Shown here: piece after piece, positions 1-7,837 of the stretch
Layout: each line of letters begins with the position of its first letter
Numbering within the stretch: position 1 is the stretch's first letter
NCBI GenBank assembly: GCA_019419725.1
Contig: DXZL01000015.1
Location: forward strand, 1 to 20,260
Direction: 5' to 3'
DNA length: 20,260 nucleotides
From: Veillonella sp.
Lineage (GTDB): Bacteria > Bacillota > Negativicutes > Veillonellales > Veillonellaceae
Position numbers and translations under genes: made by a program
Notes under the pieces: model-generated
What the model saw: the letters and a program-made list of their open reading frames with translations, nothing else
The model's database searches: none
Told to the model about the DNA's origin: nothing

Positions 1-1433
1 CGTTACCATCTGATACAGGATTTCCTTTTGAAGCAGCCCTTCGTCAGCAAGACTTTAACTTCATTTGTGAAGTAAAGAAAGCATCTCCATCTAAGGGCAT
101 TATCGCTGAGCACTTTCCCTATTTAGACATTGCCAAAGAATATGAAGTGGCTGGTGCTGCGGCTATCTCTGTACTGACAGAGCCAGACTTCTTTAAAGGT
201 GATAAAAAATATCTCCAAGAAATTGCAAGCACTGTTAAAATCCCTGTACTTCGTAAGGACTTTATCATCGATGAATACCAAATCTACCAAGCAAAGGTAT
301 GGGGCGCTAGTGCAATCCTATTAATCTGTGCATGCCTCGATGTACCAACATTGACCAAGTTCCGTGAGTTAGCGGACTCTCTTGGCTTATCCTCCTTGGT
401 AGAGGCTCACGACGAAAAAGAAGTACAAATGGCTATCGATTGTGGAGCACGCATTATTGGTGTTAATAACCGTAATTTGAAAGACTTTACTGTAGATGTA
501 CAAAATAGTGTGCGCTTGCGCAATCTCGTTCAAGACGATGTGATTTTTGTATCTGAAAGCGGTCTAGAAACACCAGAGGATATCCAAGTATTGCGCGATA
601 ACAATATTGGAGTAGCCTTGATGGGTGAAACCTTCATGCGTTCTCCTAACAAGGTTGAAAAGTTGGCATATCTCTATGGTCCCACATACTACACTCCAAA
701 GGTTAAGATGTGTGGCATCTCTAAAGTAGAAACAATTCCGGCTGTTGTAGACGCAAAGCCAGACTACATGGGCCTTGTATTTGCACCAAGTAAACGACAA
801 GTCACTGTAGCCCAAGCTAAAACATTAGTGGAAGAACTACATAAGCAATATGCAGATAGATACGATACAGATGTAACACAATGCAATGATGATACAGTAC
901 AAGCTGGAACAGTAGGGATTAAAGCATCAGAAAACGTGCAGATCTTTGAAGAAAATACTAATTCTGACGCTATTAAAACGGTAGGTGTCTTCGTCAATGA
1001 AACAGTAGATAATCTCGTTACAATCGCTAAAGAAGTCAATCTTGATGCGGTGCAATTGCACGGCGATGAAGATGAAGCTTTCATCCAAGCTCTCAAAGAG
1101 AAAACAGATGTAGAGGTTTGGAAGGCTGTTCAAATCCGGAGCGCTGCAGATGCAGAGGCGTGGATCGATAGTAGTGCGGATATACTATTATTTGATGCGT
1201 ACCATAAGGATGAACGCGGCGGTACGGGCGAAGTGTTCGACTGGTCTTGCTTAGATGAGTTTGAACGTCCCTTTATGCTCGCCGGTGGTATCGACAGTAC
1301 TAACGTGGCGCGTGCTATCCGCACAGTGCGCCCTTACGGTATAGATATTAGTAGCGGTATTGAAACAGATGGCGTGAAGGACGATAAGAAAATTAAAGCT
1401 TTCACCAACATTGTGAGAACAATAGCTCACTAA
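1..1433 (+). CDS. trpCF: TrpC-TrpF fusion: indole-3-glycerol-phosphate synthase / phosphoribosylanthranilate isomerase (5' end outside window)
   Basis: The reading frame is open from base 3, so the true start lies upstream of the window. The N-terminal half is indole-3-glycerol-phosphate synthase. It shows the catalytic Glu and Lys of the EVKKASPSKG motif (codons at 69 and 75), the Lys of VLRKDF, the Asn of GVNNRNLKDF and the Ser of VSESGL. From about base 700 it continues in frame as phosphoribosylanthranilate isomerase. That half has the catalytic Cys of KMCGI (codon 711), the AVQLHGDED strand, the catalytic Asp of LLFDAY (codon 1194) and the phosphate-binding segments MLAGGID and DISSGIE. 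The two domains catalyse consecutive tryptophan steps, in the TrpC-TrpF order also found in E. coli. An acidic stretch of about 44 residues (roughly 843-974) sits between LVEELH and KTVGVFVN, where compact TrpF proteins have only a few residues. It lies first in the visible trp cluster, with trpB 138 bases downstream. Confidence 0.95.
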   Translation, partial: LPSDTGFPFEAALRQQDFNFICEVKKASPSKGIIAEHFPYLDIAKEYEVAGAAAISVLTEPDFFKGDKKYLQEIASTVKIPVLRKDFIIDEYQIYQAKVWGASAILLICACLDVPTLTKFRELADSLGLSSLVEAHDEKEVQMAIDCGARIIGVNNRNLKDFTVDVQNSVRLRNLVQDDVIFVSESGLETPEDIQVLRDNNIGVALMGETFMRSPNKVEKLAYLYGPTYYTPKVKMCGISKVETIPAVVDAKPDYMGLVFAPSKRQVTVAQAKTLVEELHKQYADRYDTDVTQCNDDTVQAGTVGIKASENVQIFEENTNSDAIKTVGVFVNETVDNLVTIAKEVNLDAVQLHGDEDEAFIQALKEKTDVEVWKAVQIRSAADAEAWIDSSADILLFDAYHKDERGGTGEVFDWSCLDEFERPFMLAGGIDSTNVARAIRTVRPYGIDISSGIETDGVKDDKKIKAFTNIVRTIAH

Positions 1434-1571
1434 ATCACAAAAAATACATAAATCTAGGATATAATAATATTTTAGACACATCCGATGGAATTCATCGATT
1501 GTTGAGATAGATGCCAATAGTAACGCTATACAGGCGTGTTAGTAGGAATGGCATATGGAAAGGTAAGTTAT

Positions 1572-2765
1572 ATGAGTGAACAAAGACATGGTTATTTCGG
1601 CTCCTTCGGTGGCCAATTTATGCCAGAAACATTGATGAATGCAGTCATCGAATTGGAAGAGGCATACAACAAGTACAAAGATGATCCTGATTTCGTGCGC
1701 GAACTCGAGGATTTACATAAAAAATATACAGGTCGTCCATCCCTTTTATACTATGCAGAACGCATGACAAAGGATCTTGGGGGCGCTAAAATCTACTTAA
1801 AACGTGAAGATTTGAACCATACTGGTTCTCACAAATTGAATAACGTAATCGGTCAAATGTTATTGGCAAAGCGTATGGGTAAAACTCGCGTTATTGCTGA
1901 AACTGGCGCAGGTCAACACGGTGTAGCAACAGCTACTATCGCTGCGTTGATGGGCATGGAATGTGAAGTATACATGGGTGCTGAAGACTGTGAACGTCAA
2001 GCACTTAACGTATACCGTATGGAGTTGTTAGGTACTAAGGTGCATCCTGTAACAAGTGGTACTAGCACGTTAAAAGATGCTGTTTCTGAAGCGATGCGCG
2101 AATGGACAAACCGCATGTCCGATACGCACTATGTATTGGGCTCTGTTATGGGGGCGCATCCATTCCCGATGATCGTTCGTGATTTCCAATCCATCATCAG
2201 CCGCGAAGCGCGTGAGCAAATCCTTGAAGCAGAAGGTAAATTGCCAACAGCTGTTATGGCTTGCGTAGGCGGTGGCTCCAATGCGATGGGCATGTTCTAT
2301 CACTTCATTCCTGATGAAGGGGTTCGCCTCATCGGTTGTGAAGCGGCTGGTCGTGGTGTTGATACAGAGGAACATGCAGCAACAATCGCAAAAGGTTCTG
2401 TTGGTATCTTCCATGGCATGAAATCTTACTTCTGCCAAGACGAAGATGGCCAAATTGCCCCAGTATATTCTATCTCTGCAGGTCTTGATTACCCTGGTAT
2501 CGGCCCTGAACATGCGTACTTGCACGATAGCGGTCGCGCTGAATATGTACCTGTAACGGATGATGAAGCAGTAGATGCTTTCGAATACTTGTCTCGTTTA
2601 GAAGGCATTATTCCAGCTATTGAAAGTGCTCATGCAGTGGCGCATGCTCGTAAAATTGCGCCTACTATGAGCAAGGACGATATCATTATTATTTGTTTAT
2701 CTGGTCGCGGTGACAAAGACGTAGCGGCTATGGCGAAATACAGAGGGGTGGATCTTCATGAGTAA
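1572..2765 (+). CDS. trpB: Tryptophan synthase beta chain
   Basis: The product is the PLP-dependent beta subunit, which condenses indole with L-serine to give tryptophan in the alpha2beta2 complex. The PLP-binding Lys lies in HTGSHKLNN at residue 88, the catalytic Glu in ETGAGQHGVATAT, and the PLP phosphate loop is GGGSNAMGMF. The length of 397 aa matches the usual TrpB length. I chose the ATG at 1572 because GGAAAGG (1557-1563) sits 8 bases upstream and the encoded MSEQRHGYFGSFGGQF is a typical TrpB start. An upstream in-frame GTG at 1536 and ATG at 1548 would add 12 or 8 unconserved residues. The stop overlaps the trpA start by 8 bases, which suggests translational coupling and equal subunit supply. 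Confidence 0.97.
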   Translation: MSEQRHGYFGSFGGQFMPETLMNAVIELEEAYNKYKDDPDFVRELEDLHKKYTGRPSLLYYAERMTKDLGGAKIYLKREDLNHTGSHKLNNVIGQMLLAKRMGKTRVIAETGAGQHGVATATIAALMGMECEVYMGAEDCERQALNVYRMELLGTKVHPVTSGTSTLKDAVSEAMREWTNRMSDTHYVLGSVMGAHPFPMIVRDFQSIISREAREQILEAEGKLPTAVMACVGGGSNAMGMFYHFIPDEGVRLIGCEAAGRGVDTEEHAATIAKGSVGIFHGMKSYFCQDEDGQIAPVYSISAGLDYPGIGPEHAYLHDSGRAEYVPVTDDEAVDAFEYLSRLEGIIPAIESAHAVAHARKIAPTMSKDDIIIICLSGRGDKDVAAMAKYRGVDLHE

Positions 2766-3549
2766 AATTAAAGACGCTTTCACAAAGGGTAAGGCATTCA
2801 TCCCATTCATCAGTGCTGGTGATCATGGTATCGAGAATACAGAACGTTATATTCGCGTCATGGTGAAAGCCGGCGCCGACATGGTAGAAATTGGTATTCC
2901 ATTCTCCGACCCAACAGCGGAAGGCCCAGTAATTCAAGAAGCGAGTACACGTGCATTATCTACAGGCGTAAAAATTCACGATATCTTTGATATGGTGCGT
3001 CGTTTGCGCAGTGGTGATGATGCAGTGACAGTACCACTCGTGTTCATGACCTACTTGAATCCAATCTATGTATTCGGTCGTGAAAAATTCTTTACCCTCT
3101 GCGAAGAGGTTGGTATCTCTGGTGTTATCGTGCCAGATATGCCGTTTGAAGAAAAAGGGGAACTCGCTAGTGTAGCTAATAAACACGGCGTTGAAGTGGT
3201 ATCTTTAATTGCGCCAACATCCGAAAACCGCATCGAAATGATCGCAAAAGACGCAGAAGGCTTTGTGTACTGCGTATCCTCCCTCGGTGTTACAGGCATG
3301 CGTAGCGAAATCAAAACGGATATTAAATCCATCGTTGAGACCATTCGCAAATATACAGATATTCCTGTAGCCGTTGGTTTCGGTATTTCTAAGCCAGAAC
3401 AAGCGGAAGCGATGGCGCGCGTATCTGACGGTGCTATCGTAGGCTCTGCTATCGTTAAAATCGTGGCAGAACACGGTGAACATGCTGACCAAGCGTTATT
3501 TGACTACGTACAATCTATGAAGCAAGCTGTGCTAAAAGCTGACGCATAA
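2758..3549 (+). CDS. trpA: Tryptophan synthase alpha chain
   Basis: The product is the TIM-barrel alpha subunit, which cleaves indole-3-glycerol phosphate to indole and channels it to TrpB. The motif MVEIGIPFSDP carries the catalytic Glu (residue 44, equivalent to E. coli Glu49). The phosphate-binding part is visible in VGFGISKPEQ and the later GAIVGSAIVKI. At the position of E. coli Asp60 this protein has Glu (residue 55, in TAEGP). The length of 263 aa is normal. AGAGGGG (2742-2748) lies inside the end of trpB, 9 bases before the ATG. The gene overlaps trpB and is the last gene of the operon, followed by a strong terminator. Confidence 0.97.
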   Translation: MSKIKDAFTKGKAFIPFISAGDHGIENTERYIRVMVKAGADMVEIGIPFSDPTAEGPVIQEASTRALSTGVKIHDIFDMVRRLRSGDDAVTVPLVFMTYLNPIYVFGREKFFTLCEEVGISGVIVPDMPFEEKGELASVANKHGVEVVSLIAPTSENRIEMIAKDAEGFVYCVSSLGVTGMRSEIKTDIKSIVETIRKYTDIPVAVGFGISKPEQAEAMARVSDGAIVGSAIVKIVAEHGEHADQALFDYVQSMKQAVLKADA

Positions 3550-3589
3550 TAACAGCTACCGCATAATAAAATAGATAATACAATTCATA

Positions 3590-3629
3590 CTAAAAAGGAC
3601 GTTATACATGTGTATAACGTCCTTTTTAG
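3590..3629. terminator. Bidirectional terminator after trpA
   Basis: A perfect inverted repeat of 19 bp per arm (3590-3608 and 3611-3629) has A-rich and T-rich outer ends on both strands. It can end the trp operon on the + strand and the convergent small secreted-protein gene on the - strand. Confidence 0.92.
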
Positions 3630-3654
3630 GTTAGTTAGTTTAGTTATGTGTTAT

Positions 3655-3674
3655 ATGACTGGATAACCAGTTAT
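3655..3674. other. Small hairpin downstream of the 3688-3978 gene
   Basis: An 8-bp stem, ATGACTGG with CCAGTTAT around an ATAA loop and including one G-T pair, lies just past the stop of the minus-strand gene. No T-run follows on the minus strand, so it may stabilise the mRNA end rather than terminate. The 3590-3629 hairpin is the better terminator. Confidence 0.35.
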
Positions 3675-3687
3675 GAAAGGGGAATGA

Positions 3688-3978
3688 TTAGCCGTTTGTA
3701 GATTCGGAACGTTGATGACGTTCGCTGCGTTTAGCAGTGGCATTTTTATCATGTTTTTCACGTTCAGAAATTTTGTGTTTTCTATGTTTCTTTTGATCTG
3801 GTTTGAACCATGGATGAGCACTGCTGTCTACTGTACCATCATCGTTCTTTTCCATGCGATGGTTTTCACCGATTTTGAAGTGGTAATCTTTAGCTTGCGC
3901 TACATTGGCACCAATGCCTACTGTTAAGAATGCTGCCAAGCTGGCCATAGCTACTACTTTAGTCAATTTAGCGTTCAT
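3688..3978 (-). CDS. Small basic secreted protein, function unknown
   Basis: I do not recognise a family. The 96-residue product has a clear Sec signal peptide: MNAKLTK, a hydrophobic core to about residue 24, and a predicted signal peptidase I site after VAQA (residue 29). The mature part of about 67 residues is highly charged, with no cysteine. It is rich in Lys, Arg and His, including a KKHRKHK cluster and some seven histidines. It is expected to be periplasmic or released, possibly binding anions, peptidoglycan or metal, but that is inference from composition. The start is set by AGGAGA (3987-3992) before the ATG. An overlapping + strand reading frame lacks an RBS and is less credible. 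The gene stands alone, divergent from the DUF805 cluster. Confidence 0.75.
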   Translation of the reverse strand: MNAKLTKVVAMASLAAFLTVGIGANVAQAKDYHFKIGENHRMEKNDDGTVDSSAHPWFKPDQKKHRKHKISEREKHDKNATAKRSERHQRSESTNG

Positions 3979-4116
3979 AATTATTATCTCCTATACAAAC
4001 TTAATTGCACGAATTTTAGTTGTAAAAAATATATTATTAGTATAGGTAAAATCAATGAAGAAAAAATGAAATGTAAGCCTTGGTAAAGCATAGTATAATA
4101 GGATTATCTAAGTTTG

Positions 4117-4122
4117 TATAAT
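4117..4122 (+). promoter_or_regulatory. Candidate -10 box for the DUF805 cluster
   Basis: A perfect TATAAT lies 22 bases before the ATG at 4145, and another TATAAT lies at 4094-4099. Neither has a good -35 hexamer at 16-18 bases, so the exact promoter is uncertain. This 166-bp AT-rich gap separates divergent genes and must hold a promoter for each. Confidence 0.35.
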
Positions 4123-4144
4123 ATCTAAATATAGTAGGAGTTTT

Positions 4145-5068
4145 ATGAAACAGAGAGTATATGAAATCCTCTATCGCGAGCTAGTAGAAAACTATGCAAA
4201 TGGTAAAGGACGAACAACGACAGCCGATTTTTGGCTTACCATAAGCGCTATGACCTTTGTATACGGTCTAGTTATATTCATAGCAGGTCTTGCTACCTTC
4301 ATTCCTTATGGATTTTTATATGCTATATCCTTAGGGGGCGGCGTATTGACTGCATTGACGGTAGTATTAACATTGCCGACTATTATGCTAGTAGCAAGAC
4401 GGTTGCGTGATTCTAATAATGATCCAACCTTGATGATCCTTGTCTTTGTTCCTATTTTAGGATGGTTGGTTTTGCTATATCTATTATGTAAACGGTCGGC
4501 TCCAACACAAGAAGTAAATGTAACTAATGAACAGATATCTGTAGAATCTAACATAAGCAAAAATCGGTCTGTTTCGGGTGTTTTTATCACGGCTATCCTT
4601 GTTTTGGGCTGGATTGCTAGCAGTGTAGGGACATCTATGATGGGTCATAACTATATGGTAGAAGAAACAGCCTTTGGTAATTTAGGGCATGGTGCTTTTA
4701 CCAAAAAAGCAAATCGTTTACTACGTAGTGATTCTGCTACAACTGAAGGTTATCTAGTTGTGAAAGAGTATTACCAAGCACTTGCGAATGGGGATTATCA
4801 TAGTGCGTATCGAGAATTGAGTAGTCGTGAAATGGAACGATATGGCACCTTTGATCTTTGGCAACAGGCTAAGGCGAAGGAACAACGTTCTGCTGTAGAA
4901 TCTATACAATTAGACTATGTGTCTCAAGATATTGATGATGATGTAACGGTGGATTATATCGGATATAGAGTGGACTTTGTAGATAAAAGACCATCTATGT
5001 TAGTACGTTTATATAATGTGGGTAACGGTTGGAAAATCGTTGGTTTTGAAGAGTTTGAGGAGGACTAG
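4145..5068 (+). CDS. Divergent DUF805-like membrane protein with C-terminal NTF2-like domain
   Basis: This 307-residue protein has an N-terminal half with about three membrane segments (roughly residues 31-53, 56-83, 95-115). It aligns by eye with the two DUF805 proteins downstream: NYANGKGRTTTADFW corresponds to NYANFKGRASRSEYW, and VARRLRDSNND to the RRxHDxGRSG motif. The hallmark residues are largely lost, so it is a diverged member. After a polar linker, a fourth segment (about 144-163) precedes a soluble domain (about 198-307). Its pattern, EYYQALANGDYHSAYREL followed by strands ending in NGWKIVGFEEF, suggests an NTF2-like fold of the DUF4878 kind, probably on the outer side of the inner membrane. 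AGGAG (4136-4140) sets the start. The next gene begins one base after this stop, so the two are cotranscribed. The function is unknown. Confidence 0.75.
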   Translation: MKQRVYEILYRELVENYANGKGRTTTADFWLTISAMTFVYGLVIFIAGLATFIPYGFLYAISLGGGVLTALTVVLTLPTIMLVARRLRDSNNDPTLMILVFVPILGWLVLLYLLCKRSAPTQEVNVTNEQISVESNISKNRSVSGVFITAILVLGWIASSVGTSMMGHNYMVEETAFGNLGHGAFTKKANRLLRSDSATTEGYLVVKEYYQALANGDYHSAYRELSSREMERYGTFDLWQQAKAKEQRSAVESIQLDYVSQDIDDDVTVDYIGYRVDFVDKRPSMLVRLYNVGNGWKIVGFEEFEED

Positions 5069-5069
5069 T

Positions 5070-5639
5070 ATGGCATCTGTAAATGTATATGATTTAAACT
5101 ATACCGATGCCTTCGTGCTAGGCATCAAAAACTACGCCAATTTTAAAGGTCGTGCGAGCCGTAGTGAATACTGGCGATTCATGGCTGGAATGATGATGGT
5201 TCAAGGAACACTAGGGGTCGTAGCCATTCTTTGTAAAGGTATTGGTCTTTATAACTTCGAGTCTATTATTGATACGATTACGTTGTTAGTCACTTTATTT
5301 TTCGTGATTCCCAATATTGCCATCACAACGCGACGTATGCATGATATTGGACGTAGCGGCTGGACTCAACTGATTTCCTTTATTCCCATTATAGGCTTCT
5401 TTATATTCTTGAACTATGAATTGAAACGAGGCGATGAAGGAGAGAATGGTTATGGTGAAAGAACTGCCTATATACCTATTACTAGGAATATAAGTGAATC
5501 TACAGGGCTTGAATCAACTCCATCTCGAAAACAAGACTGGGTTATGGGCATTACCATCTTTGTTCTCCAATCCATCGTCTTTGGTGATACTATCGGTGAT
5601 ATATTATGGTATGGCATTAATGCCAATGGTTACATATAG
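5070..5639 (+). CDS. DUF805 family membrane protein
   Basis: The product is a 189-residue inner-membrane protein with the DUF805 signatures: FKGRASRSEYW (about 26-35), TTRRMHDIGRSGW (about 87-98) and GDEGENGYGE (121-130). It has three or four hydrophobic segments plus a C-terminal hydrophobic stretch (about 158-172). The biochemical role of DUF805 is not established; members often sit near phage, stress or transport genes. GAGGAGGA (5057-5064) lies inside the end of the preceding gene just before the ATG at 5070. An upstream in-frame start at 5016 would overlap that gene by 53 bases and has no conserved residues. It is the second gene of a probable operon with 4145-5068. Confidence 0.85.
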   Translation: MASVNVYDLNYTDAFVLGIKNYANFKGRASRSEYWRFMAGMMMVQGTLGVVAILCKGIGLYNFESIIDTITLLVTLFFVIPNIAITTRRMHDIGRSGWTQLISFIPIIGFFIFLNYELKRGDEGENGYGERTAYIPITRNISESTGLESTPSRKQDWVMGITIFVLQSIVFGDTIGDILWYGINANGYI

Positions 5640-5702
5640 TATTAACCTGTATCAAATAGCATACTTATTATTTTATTTTATAAAAGTTTAACAACTCCTT
5701 TA

Positions 5703-5730
5703 TAGACAATATAACACTTTGTAGTAAAAT
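5703..5730 (+). promoter_or_regulatory. Candidate promoter upstream of the zinc-ribbon DUF805 gene
   Basis: TAGACA (5703-5708) and TAAAAT (5725-5730) are separated by 16 bases, each 5 of 6 to consensus. It lies in the 218-bp gap before the ATG at 5858. A short palindrome, ATGTT-AC-AACAT (5766-5777), lies between it and the gene and could be an operator or a small hairpin. Confidence 0.45.
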
Positions 5731-5857
5731 GAAATCAAGATGAATTTAAAAATATAGATATGGTTATGTTACAACATATCTAAGTTACTATATGTGTTAA
5801 GAACAACAGGACTTTATGAGCTTCACTGTTTCCTGCTGTGAATGGAAGGAGTTTAGT

Positions 5858-6493
5858 ATGAGACCTTGTCCCTATTGTGGACACGAGGTGTTAAAAAGTG
5901 AACGATACTGTCCAAACTGTGGACGTATTCGTAAAGCACCCATTTCGTTAGATAAATATAGTCTAGGCATGATTGAAAACTTTAAACAATGTTTTGTTTA
6001 TAAATACGCTGACTTTGAAGGGCGTGCTAGCCGTAGCGAATATTGGAATTTCTTTTTGGTGTATCAATTGCTATTTGTAGCGATTCTATTCACCTGTGCA
6101 TTCTTGAGCTATATTAGTCCGCTCTCTAGTGTGGTTGGCGTTGGCTTCGGGCTAGTCATTCTTGTACTTATGTCCGTCGTTATGGTCATCCCTAGCGTAG
6201 CTGTTGCAGTACGACGCTTGCACGATCAAGGCCGTTCTGGCGGAATTGTCTTTGTGGGACTCGTTCCTGTCATTGGTACAATTATATTGTTAGTGTTAAT
6301 GGCTCTTCCTGGTGAAAGCCATACAAACCGTTTTGGATCACCAACAGGGCACGTCATCCTCACAAAACAAATGGCCCACAAAATTGGCTTAATAGATGCT
6401 ACACCTACAACAGGCCTTACAGCAGGATTACTATGTGCAATCTTTGTGCTGTGGTTCTTGGTAGATCGATTACTAACGACAAGTGTGATGTAG
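5858..6493 (+). CDS. DUF805 family membrane protein with N-terminal zinc ribbon
   Basis: This 211-residue protein opens with CPYCGHEVLKSERYCPNCGR. That is a two-CxxC zinc ribbon (Cys4, 7, 18, 21) of the kind found at the N-terminus of many small bacterial membrane proteins. A DUF805 domain follows: FEGRASRSEYW (about 53-63), VRRLHDQGRSGG (about 118-129) and a tail PGESHTNRFG (151-160), with four or five hydrophobic segments. A C-terminal segment lies at about 187-205. I chose the ATG at 5858 because GGAAGGA (5844-5850) lies 7 bases upstream and the ribbon starts at once. An in-frame ATG at 5816 would add 14 residues without an RBS. It is the third DUF805 relative in a row, probably with its own promoter, and converges on the lipoprotein operon. 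Confidence 0.85.
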   Translation: MRPCPYCGHEVLKSERYCPNCGRIRKAPISLDKYSLGMIENFKQCFVYKYADFEGRASRSEYWNFFLVYQLLFVAILFTCAFLSYISPLSSVVGVGFGLVILVLMSVVMVIPSVAVAVRRLHDQGRSGGIVFVGLVPVIGTIILLVLMALPGESHTNRFGSPTGHVILTKQMAHKIGLIDATPTTGLTAGLLCAIFVLWFLVDRLLTTSVM

Positions 6494-6523
6494 TCATATA
6501 AATAATATATTTTTTTATAAAAG

Positions 6524-6550
6524 AAAGCTCCTACTTAATGTAGGAGCTTT
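6524..6550. terminator. Bidirectional terminator between convergent genes
   Basis: An 11-bp stem (6524-6534 with 6540-6550, AAAGCTCCTAC and its complement) encloses the loop TTAAT. On the - strand it is followed by TTTTATAAAAAA-type sequence, and on the + strand by TTTT. It serves the zinc-ribbon DUF805 gene and the lipoprotein operon. Confidence 0.88.
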
Positions 6551-6555
6551 TGGTG

Positions 6556-7200
6556 TTATTTACTACTAGTTAATATACTATCATCAAAGGTGATTTTATC
6601 TATGATGACAAGATTGTGGTTAGATCCGATAGCACGATTACCATATTTATGGAATTTTGTTTCTAATTCAAGACGTCTAGCATTTTGCATTTGCTTTAAA
6701 ATATCATTAGTTACATCTGGAGATGTTTCTTTTTTATATCGAATACCATTAATTAATAACGTATTGTCTTTTTCAATATATCTAATGATTGTACGACCTT
6801 CATCATAGCTAAGTTGGTTTTTATACTTATCTTTTTCTTTATCATCTTTTTCATTTTGAGGTGTAATCTCTCTAGCTGTTGTTGTCCGAGAGTCTTTTTG
6901 AAGAATAAAGTTGATGTTATACGTATTATTGGCTTGCTTTACACTATCATCAATTGATGGGAAGAGAGTTCCATGAGGACTAGGGTAGTTTTTCTCTGAT
7001 TTATAAAATAGTTTATCTTCTGTTACCATATATTCTTTGCCATTTTCTTGGAATGTTATACGGTACATAACATTGTTGCCATCATAGCCAACCCAAGTTC
7101 CTAGATACTTGTTTTCGCTTTCACTTTTGCCGCAGCCTACAATGATAATAGTAGATAACAGCATAACCATAATTAAGCTAAGTTTAAGAATGTATTTCAT
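6556..7200 (-). CDS. Lipoprotein of unknown function (third gene of operon)
   Basis: The 214-residue product has a lipoprotein signal: a short basic start, a long hydrophobic core and the lipobox IVGC with the lipidated Cys at residue 23. No family is recognised. The mature part begins KYLGTWVGYDGN and ends in a segment KITFDDSIL. Both resemble the upstream neighbour (KFEGTWIAYNK and FSFNDSIL), so I infer the two are diverged paralogues. The GTW plus beta-rich pattern recalls small lipocalin-like or META-like domains that measure how much of a property is present, but this is only suggestive. AGGAGA (7209-7214) overlaps the stop of the preceding gene, and the spacing is 13 bases, so it is cotranscribed. 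Confidence 0.75.
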   Translation of the reverse strand: MKYILKLSLIMVMLLSTIIIVGCGKSESENKYLGTWVGYDGNNVMYRITFQENGKEYMVTEDKLFYKSEKNYPSPHGTLFPSIDDSVKQANNTYNINFILQKDSRTTTAREITPQNEKDDKEKDKYKNQLSYDEGRTIIRYIEKDNTLLINGIRYKKETSPDVTNDILKQMQNARRLELETKFHKYGNRAIGSNHNLVIIDKITFDDSILTSSK

Positions 7201-7213
7201 ATGCCATATCTCC

Positions 7214-7828
7214 TTATTTTGCGGTATCTAAAATAGAATCATTAAAGGAAAAATCAAATTGAATTGTTGGCTTTGGTTTAAAACTACCAAATGTATCTTT
7301 TTTGCGTTCTTCCACAACAAGTTTTTTCATATCTTCTTTTAAGGCTGGTAAATAGGCTTGAACAGAATTATCGTCGGATTGCTTTTTGAAGATTACTTTG
7401 TCGAAAACTAAGGTGCCATCTTTTTCGTTATAAATAATTGGTTTAGGACCTACATCTAATTTATTGTCGATAGCAACAGTAAGTTTGTTGTGTAAAGAAT
7501 CACTAGACTTTGTTAAGAGATAGTCTGCATTGGCAGGAGCTGTATCCCCGCCATTTTTAGTGTCATCGGCTTCCTCAAGACCACTAAAAAAATAATCCAT
7601 TAAAGGATAATAGGAGTAATCATATAAAGATACTAATAGTTGGCCGTCGATATTTTCAATGATTAATTCTTGAATATCATCTTTATCATTAGTTTTATTA
7701 TAAGCAATCCAAGTGCCTTCAAATTTGCTGTTAGCATTATTGTTTTTGTTATTATTATCACTACCACATGCAGTTACGAAGAGCATCGTAAAAGTGAGTA
7801 ATAGTGTAATTATAAAGTTACGTTTCAT
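7214..7828 (-). CDS. Lipoprotein of unknown function (second gene of operon)
   Basis: The 204-residue product has lipobox VTAC with Cys21, followed by an Asn-rich flexible spacer (SDNNNKNNNANSK). Such spacers commonly hold a lipoprotein domain away from the membrane. The folded part starts KFEGTWIAYNK and ends FDFSFNDSILDTAK, both similar to the downstream lipoprotein. A middle stretch is rich in Asp and Lys. No catalytic motif is visible and I do not recognise the family. AGGAGA (7833-7838) overlaps the stop of the first gene, with 9 bases between the genes, so the operon is tight. Most likely it is attached to the inner or outer membrane facing the periplasm. Confidence 0.75.
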   Translation of the reverse strand: MKRNFIITLLLTFTMLFVTACGSDNNNKNNNANSKFEGTWIAYNKTNDKDDIQELIIENIDGQLLVSLYDYSYYPLMDYFFSGLEEADDTKNGGDTAPANADYLLTKSSDSLHNKLTVAIDNKLDVGPKPIIYNEKDGTLVFDKVIFKKQSDDNSVQAYLPALKEDMKKLVVEERKKDTFGSFKPKPTIQFDFSFNDSILDTAK

Positions 7829-7837
7829 ATGCTCTCC

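Noticed and set aside
2070..2525. Long antisense frame within trpB.
   Set aside because: It has no RBS, its product is Cys/His-rich noise, and trpB codon structure explains the open frame.
3712..3927. A + strand frame overlapping the small secreted-protein gene.
   Set aside because: It lacks an RBS and a recognisable product, while the - strand frame has a clear RBS, signal peptide and flanking terminator.
5016..5069. Longer N-terminus for the second DUF805 gene.
   Set aside because: It would overlap the preceding gene by 53 bases, and a strong GAGGAGGA lies directly before the ATG at 5070.
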